Shown here: positions 5,670 to 6,913 of the stretch, one piece after another
Layout of the letters: each line of letters opens with the position of its first letter
Position numbering within the stretch: the first letter of the stretch is position 1
From: Bacillota bacterium
GTDB taxonomy: Bacteria; Bacillota_C; Negativicutes; JAEYSJ01
Length of the DNA: 6,913 bases
NCBI GenBank assembly: GCA_023434855.1
Contig: JAEYSJ010000186.1
Span: forward strand, 1 to 6,913
Direction of reading: 5' to 3'
Program-made: the position numbers and the translations under genes
Notes under the pieces: model-generated
Told to the model about the DNA's origin: nothing
The model's database searches: none
The model's input: the letters and a program-made list of their open reading frames with translations, nothing else

Positions 5670-5798
5670 CTATCGGGGTTCTTTGGCTGTGCCAAGAATG
5701 TTTTTTGCATCATCGGCAGGATAGCCAATAGGTAACAAGGCAACAGGCACCAAATTTTCTTCCAGTGAAACTATGCTTACAAGTGTTGCGCAACACAT
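5670..5798 (-). pseudogene. Nitroreductase C-terminal remnant
   Basis: Read leftward, an open frame from an ATG at 5796-5798 to the TAG at 5670-5672 includes SLEENLVPVALLPIGYPADD and then AKNILGTAKEPR. VPVALLPIGYPA is the typical near-C-terminal strand of NfnB/NfsA-like FMN nitroreductases, which reduce nitro groups or act as flavin reductases. Those proteins are about 170-220 residues, so only the end survives (42 residues). A stop closes the frame directly upstream, and I find no N-terminal part in 5799-6000. It ends 48 bases before the flavin oxidoreductase start and shares its direction, as expected for a decayed two-gene operon. Confidence 0.65.
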
Positions 5799-6111
5799 AT
5801 ATTAAAAATATACGAAAATCAACATATTTGCAAGTACGCACATTTTTGTTCCTTAAAATTGAAGATATACTATGACTAAGAAAGCGAAAGACATTAAACC
5901 TGTTCATTTCAATAAATCAGTGGGGCAAAGAGCAAATGTTTAGTACTTCTTGTGATAGCACTGCCGAAAAATAATTAAGACACATGATAAAAGATATTAT
6001 AAGGAAACCTGCCTAAAAGCTTATAGCTATGCGTTGAACAAAATAGCCTCCTTGTTAGAATAAATGCAGGTTTGCCGACCGCATAACTCTGAACAAAGGA
6101 GGCGCATCCAA
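5799..6111. other. Gene-poor stretch with inverted repeats
   Basis: There is no convincing gene. A 23-codon rightward frame (5872-5943, MTKKAKDIKPVHF...) has only a weak binding site and no recognised relatives. Leftward frames are broken by stops and match nothing I know, though this is where the missing nitroreductase part should lie. From about 6000 the sequence holds several complementary pairs: AAACCTGC at 6005-6012 with 6066-6073, TATGCG at 6028-6033 with 6080-6085, and the longer pair listed separately. Confidence 0.5.
6046..6103 (+). promoter_or_regulatory. Inverted repeat that could sequester a ribosome binding site
   Basis: GCCTCCTTGTT (6046-6056) can pair with AACAAAGGAGGC (6092-6103) with a one-base bulge. 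The right arm carries AAGGAGG, the binding site for the ATG at 6112. If transcribed rightward, folding would hide that site, so a switchable leader is possible. I recognise no known riboswitch class. Confidence 0.4.
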
Positions 6112-6150
6112 ATGGATAATCCCCCCAATCTAAGATTATCTAAGGCGTAA
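6112..6150 (+). CDS. Very short reading frame with strong ribosome binding site
   Basis: ATG at 6112 follows AAGGAGG at a spacing of about nine bases and encodes MDNPPNLRLSKA before TAA. Twelve residues could be a leader peptide, or the stub of a gene cut by deletion. No function can be read from it. The near-perfect binding site is the only reason to list it. Confidence 0.25.
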   Translation: MDNPPNLRLSKA

Positions 6151-6190
6151 CAATCCAAGTATATTAATAGAGTAAATTTTTGGGAGGCTT

Positions 6191-6301
6191 ATGTATGAAA
6201 AAGCCTTTATTTTTGCTGCATATATAGCAACTATATTGGTAACATTAAAAAAGCAGATTTCTAAAGGAGGATTAATGATATGTTTCTTAAATGGGGAATG
6301 A
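6191..6301 (+). CDS. Small single-span membrane protein candidate
   Basis: This 36-residue frame (MYEKAFIFAAYIATILVTLK, then KQISKGGLMICFLNGE) has one hydrophobic segment (about 5-19) followed by a basic cluster, as in small inner-membrane proteins. GGGAGG lies upstream but only three bases before this ATG. A second ATG at 6195 has better spacing but encodes only ten residues. The frame overlaps the start of the following 90-residue gene by 22 bases, which would permit translational coupling. It could also be non-coding leader sequence. Confidence 0.35.
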   Translation: MYEKAFIFAAYIATILVTLKKQISKGGLMICFLNGE

Positions 6302-6552
6302 AAGTTTTAAACCGCACTTCACCGCTAACATTTATAGCGGGCGGTGTTATATTGGCATTTTCACCAAGTGTGAGGAGAGGACTGCGATCTGTGGCTGTAA
6401 AAGCTACAACTGGTATGTTATCTGTAAGCGAAAATTTGCGGGAAGGGATAGGCAGTATCATAGCTGAGGCAAAAACAGCTACTTTATTAGCCAACGCCGA
6501 GAGTCTTGAAGTTAACAACGCAGAAGTAGTTTCTAATTCCCCGGGGATATAG
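6280..6552 (+). CDS. Small membrane-anchored protein of unknown function
   Basis: This 90-residue protein starts at ATG 6280 behind AAAGGAGG at about nine bases, a strong and well-placed site. Residues 15-30 (PLTFIAGGVILAFSPS) form one hydrophobic, glycine-containing segment. A basic patch follows (VRRGLRSVAVK), then a long helix-prone stretch with spaced acidic and basic residues (50-75) and a polar tail. The layout recalls small YtxH- or DUF5132-like proteins (one membrane helix followed by a charged helix), but I do not recognise a definite family. No partner gene is evident apart from the small frame directly upstream. The hairpin at 6648 could end its transcript. The reverse strand is also open over most of it but lacks a good binding site, so this strand is preferred. 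Confidence 0.7.
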   Translation: MFLKWGMKVLNRTSPLTFIAGGVILAFSPSVRRGLRSVAVKATTGMLSVSENLREGIGSIIAEAKTATLLANAESLEVNNAEVVSNSPGI

Positions 6553-6617
6553 GTTTTATCTAAATAATTGCTGGAGAACCGCTTGAAATAATTATTAAAA
6601 CCACACCCAAAAGATTG

Positions 6618-6646
6618 TTGACGAATTATCTTTACACATCTATTAT
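6618..6646 (+). promoter_or_regulatory. Sigma-A-like promoter directly before a hairpin
   Basis: TTGACG (6618-6623) and TATTAT (6641-6646) are separated by 17 bases. Transcription would begin near 6653, within the left arm of the hairpin, which is unusual for a gene promoter. It may be chance in AT-rich DNA. Confidence 0.4.
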
Positions 6647-6647
6647 T

Positions 6648-6701
6648 AAAAATGGCATTAGGAAACCCAGTGATTTCGCTGGGGACTCTAATGCCATTTT
6701 T
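6648..6701 (+). terminator. Long two-part hairpin ending in a T-run
   Basis: AAAAATGGCATTAG (6648-6661) pairs perfectly with 6688-6701. Inside, CCCAGTG (6666-6672) pairs with CGCTGGG (6677-6683) with one G-U pair. The 3' arm ends in TTTTT, and an A-run on the 5' side makes it symmetrical, so it can stop transcripts from either direction. It lies 95 bases past the stop of the 90-residue gene. Confidence 0.75.
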
Positions 6702-6804
6702 CGCTATAGGCTTTATAAACTTATGTCAACAGACCCTTTGTTAGAGTGGGTTTTAACTTTAGCACAATTTTGCTTATCAAGAATAGCCGCTGGATAGGCT
6801 ACAC

Positions 6805-6913
6805 TGAAATGGACAGTTTTCTTAAGGGGTAGTAAACTTAGAACAACTAACGAATGGAGCGATTTACTATGACCAGAAGAAAACGCAGGGAATTTACAGA
6901 CGAATTTAAAAAT
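6805..6913 (+). mobile_element. Left end of a second IS3-family insertion sequence (partial)
   Basis: The start of an IS3-type orfA is preceded by a probable terminal repeat beginning TGAAATGGACAG near 6805. TG start and TGGACA-like ends are common in this family. The right end lies outside the window, so the edge is an estimate. Orientation is the same as that of the element at the left end of the window, but the visible ends are not similar, so they are probably different elements. Confidence 0.6.
6869..6913 (+). CDS. IS3-family transposase OrfA, first 15 residues
   Basis: ATG at 6869 follows a GGAG-type site (aatggagcg) and reads MTRRKRREFTDEFKN up to the window end. The basic start followed by F-T-x-E-F-K is the typical opening of the IS3-family OrfA (HTH_Tnp_1 / InsE-like) DNA-binding protein. 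OrfA supplies the helix-turn-helix and is usually joined to OrfB by a programmed -1 frameshift, which is outside this window. Confidence 0.8.
   Translation, partial: MTRRKRREFTDEFKN

Larger units (their letters stand above)
6553..6868. other. Non-coding stretch before the second IS
   Basis: There is no supported gene. A 60-codon rightward frame (6615-6797) runs straight through the hairpin at 6648-6701, has no binding site and matches nothing known to me. Contents are a promoter-like sequence, the long hairpin, about 100 bases of unassigned DNA (6702-6804), and the leader of an IS3-family element. Confidence 0.5.

Noticed and set aside
5710..5907. Leftward 65-codon frame MNRFNVFRF...
   Set aside because: Another frame of the same strand gives the clear nitroreductase tail. 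This one has no binding site and a composition typical of a shadow frame.
6261..6518. Leftward 85-codon frame over the 90-residue gene
   Set aside because: It lacks a good ribosome binding site, while the rightward frame has AAAGGAGG at proper spacing and a sensible membrane-protein layout.
6615..6797. Rightward 60-codon frame
   Set aside because: It passes through both arms of the long hairpin and has no binding site, so it is unlikely to be translated.
1..6913. Composite transposon made of two flanking IS3-type elements
   Set aside because: Both transposases point the same way, but the two visible ends (TGGATTGTCAA and TGAAATGGACA) differ, so they seem to be different elements that would not move the segment together.

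Overview
The window looks like an accessory, partly decayed stretch of an endospore-forming, low-GC member of the Bacillota (Firmicutes). The evidence is AT-rich DNA, strong GGAGG-type ribosome binding sites, TTG starts, a PadR/PadC locus close to that of Bacillus, a CBO0543-type membrane protein, and three remnants of an SspF-like alpha/beta-type small acid-soluble spore protein (SASP). I cannot fix the genus; a Clostridia or Negativicutes spore former would fit.

Left end (1-1070): the 3' end of an IS3-family transposase runs in from outside. The end of that element has cut off the C-terminus of a leftward YIP1-family membrane protein. A frameshifted SASP remnant with its own terminator follows.

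Centre left (1070-3260): this is a padR-padC-type phenolic-acid locus. padR reads leftward. A 16-bp perfect inverted repeat with the ATGT-N8-ACAT core lies between it and a rightward gene, next to two overlapping divergent promoters. The rightward gene is phenolic acid decarboxylase, but it is a pseudogene: an out-of-frame internal deletion removed about half of it, probably by recombination between 11-bp direct repeats. An intact secreted alpha/beta-hydrolase (feruloyl/acetyl esterase type) follows in the same direction. The original pathway may have been: outside the cell the esterase frees hydroxycinnamates, PadC decarboxylates them in the cytoplasm, and PadR senses them. Here regulator, operator and esterase survive while the decarboxylase is broken. 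A second SASP remnant and a strong bidirectional terminator close the unit.

Centre right (3260-5800): a leftward polytopic membrane protein of probable CBO0543 type lies between two direct copies of a 35-bp identical sequence. Each copy begins a SASP remnant. Next is a leftward old-yellow-enzyme-type flavin oxidoreductase with a TTG start and a C-terminal cysteine cluster. Just upstream of it is the C-terminal scrap of a nitroreductase, so a small flavoenzyme operon probably once stood here.

Right end (5800-6913): about 300 bases without a convincing gene include an inverted repeat that could hide a ribosome binding site. Small reading frames follow, ending in a 90-residue membrane-anchored protein of unknown function. 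Then come a promoter-like sequence fused to a long hairpin and the left end of a second IS3-family element, also rightward. The whole region shows repeated insertion, deletion and duplication.
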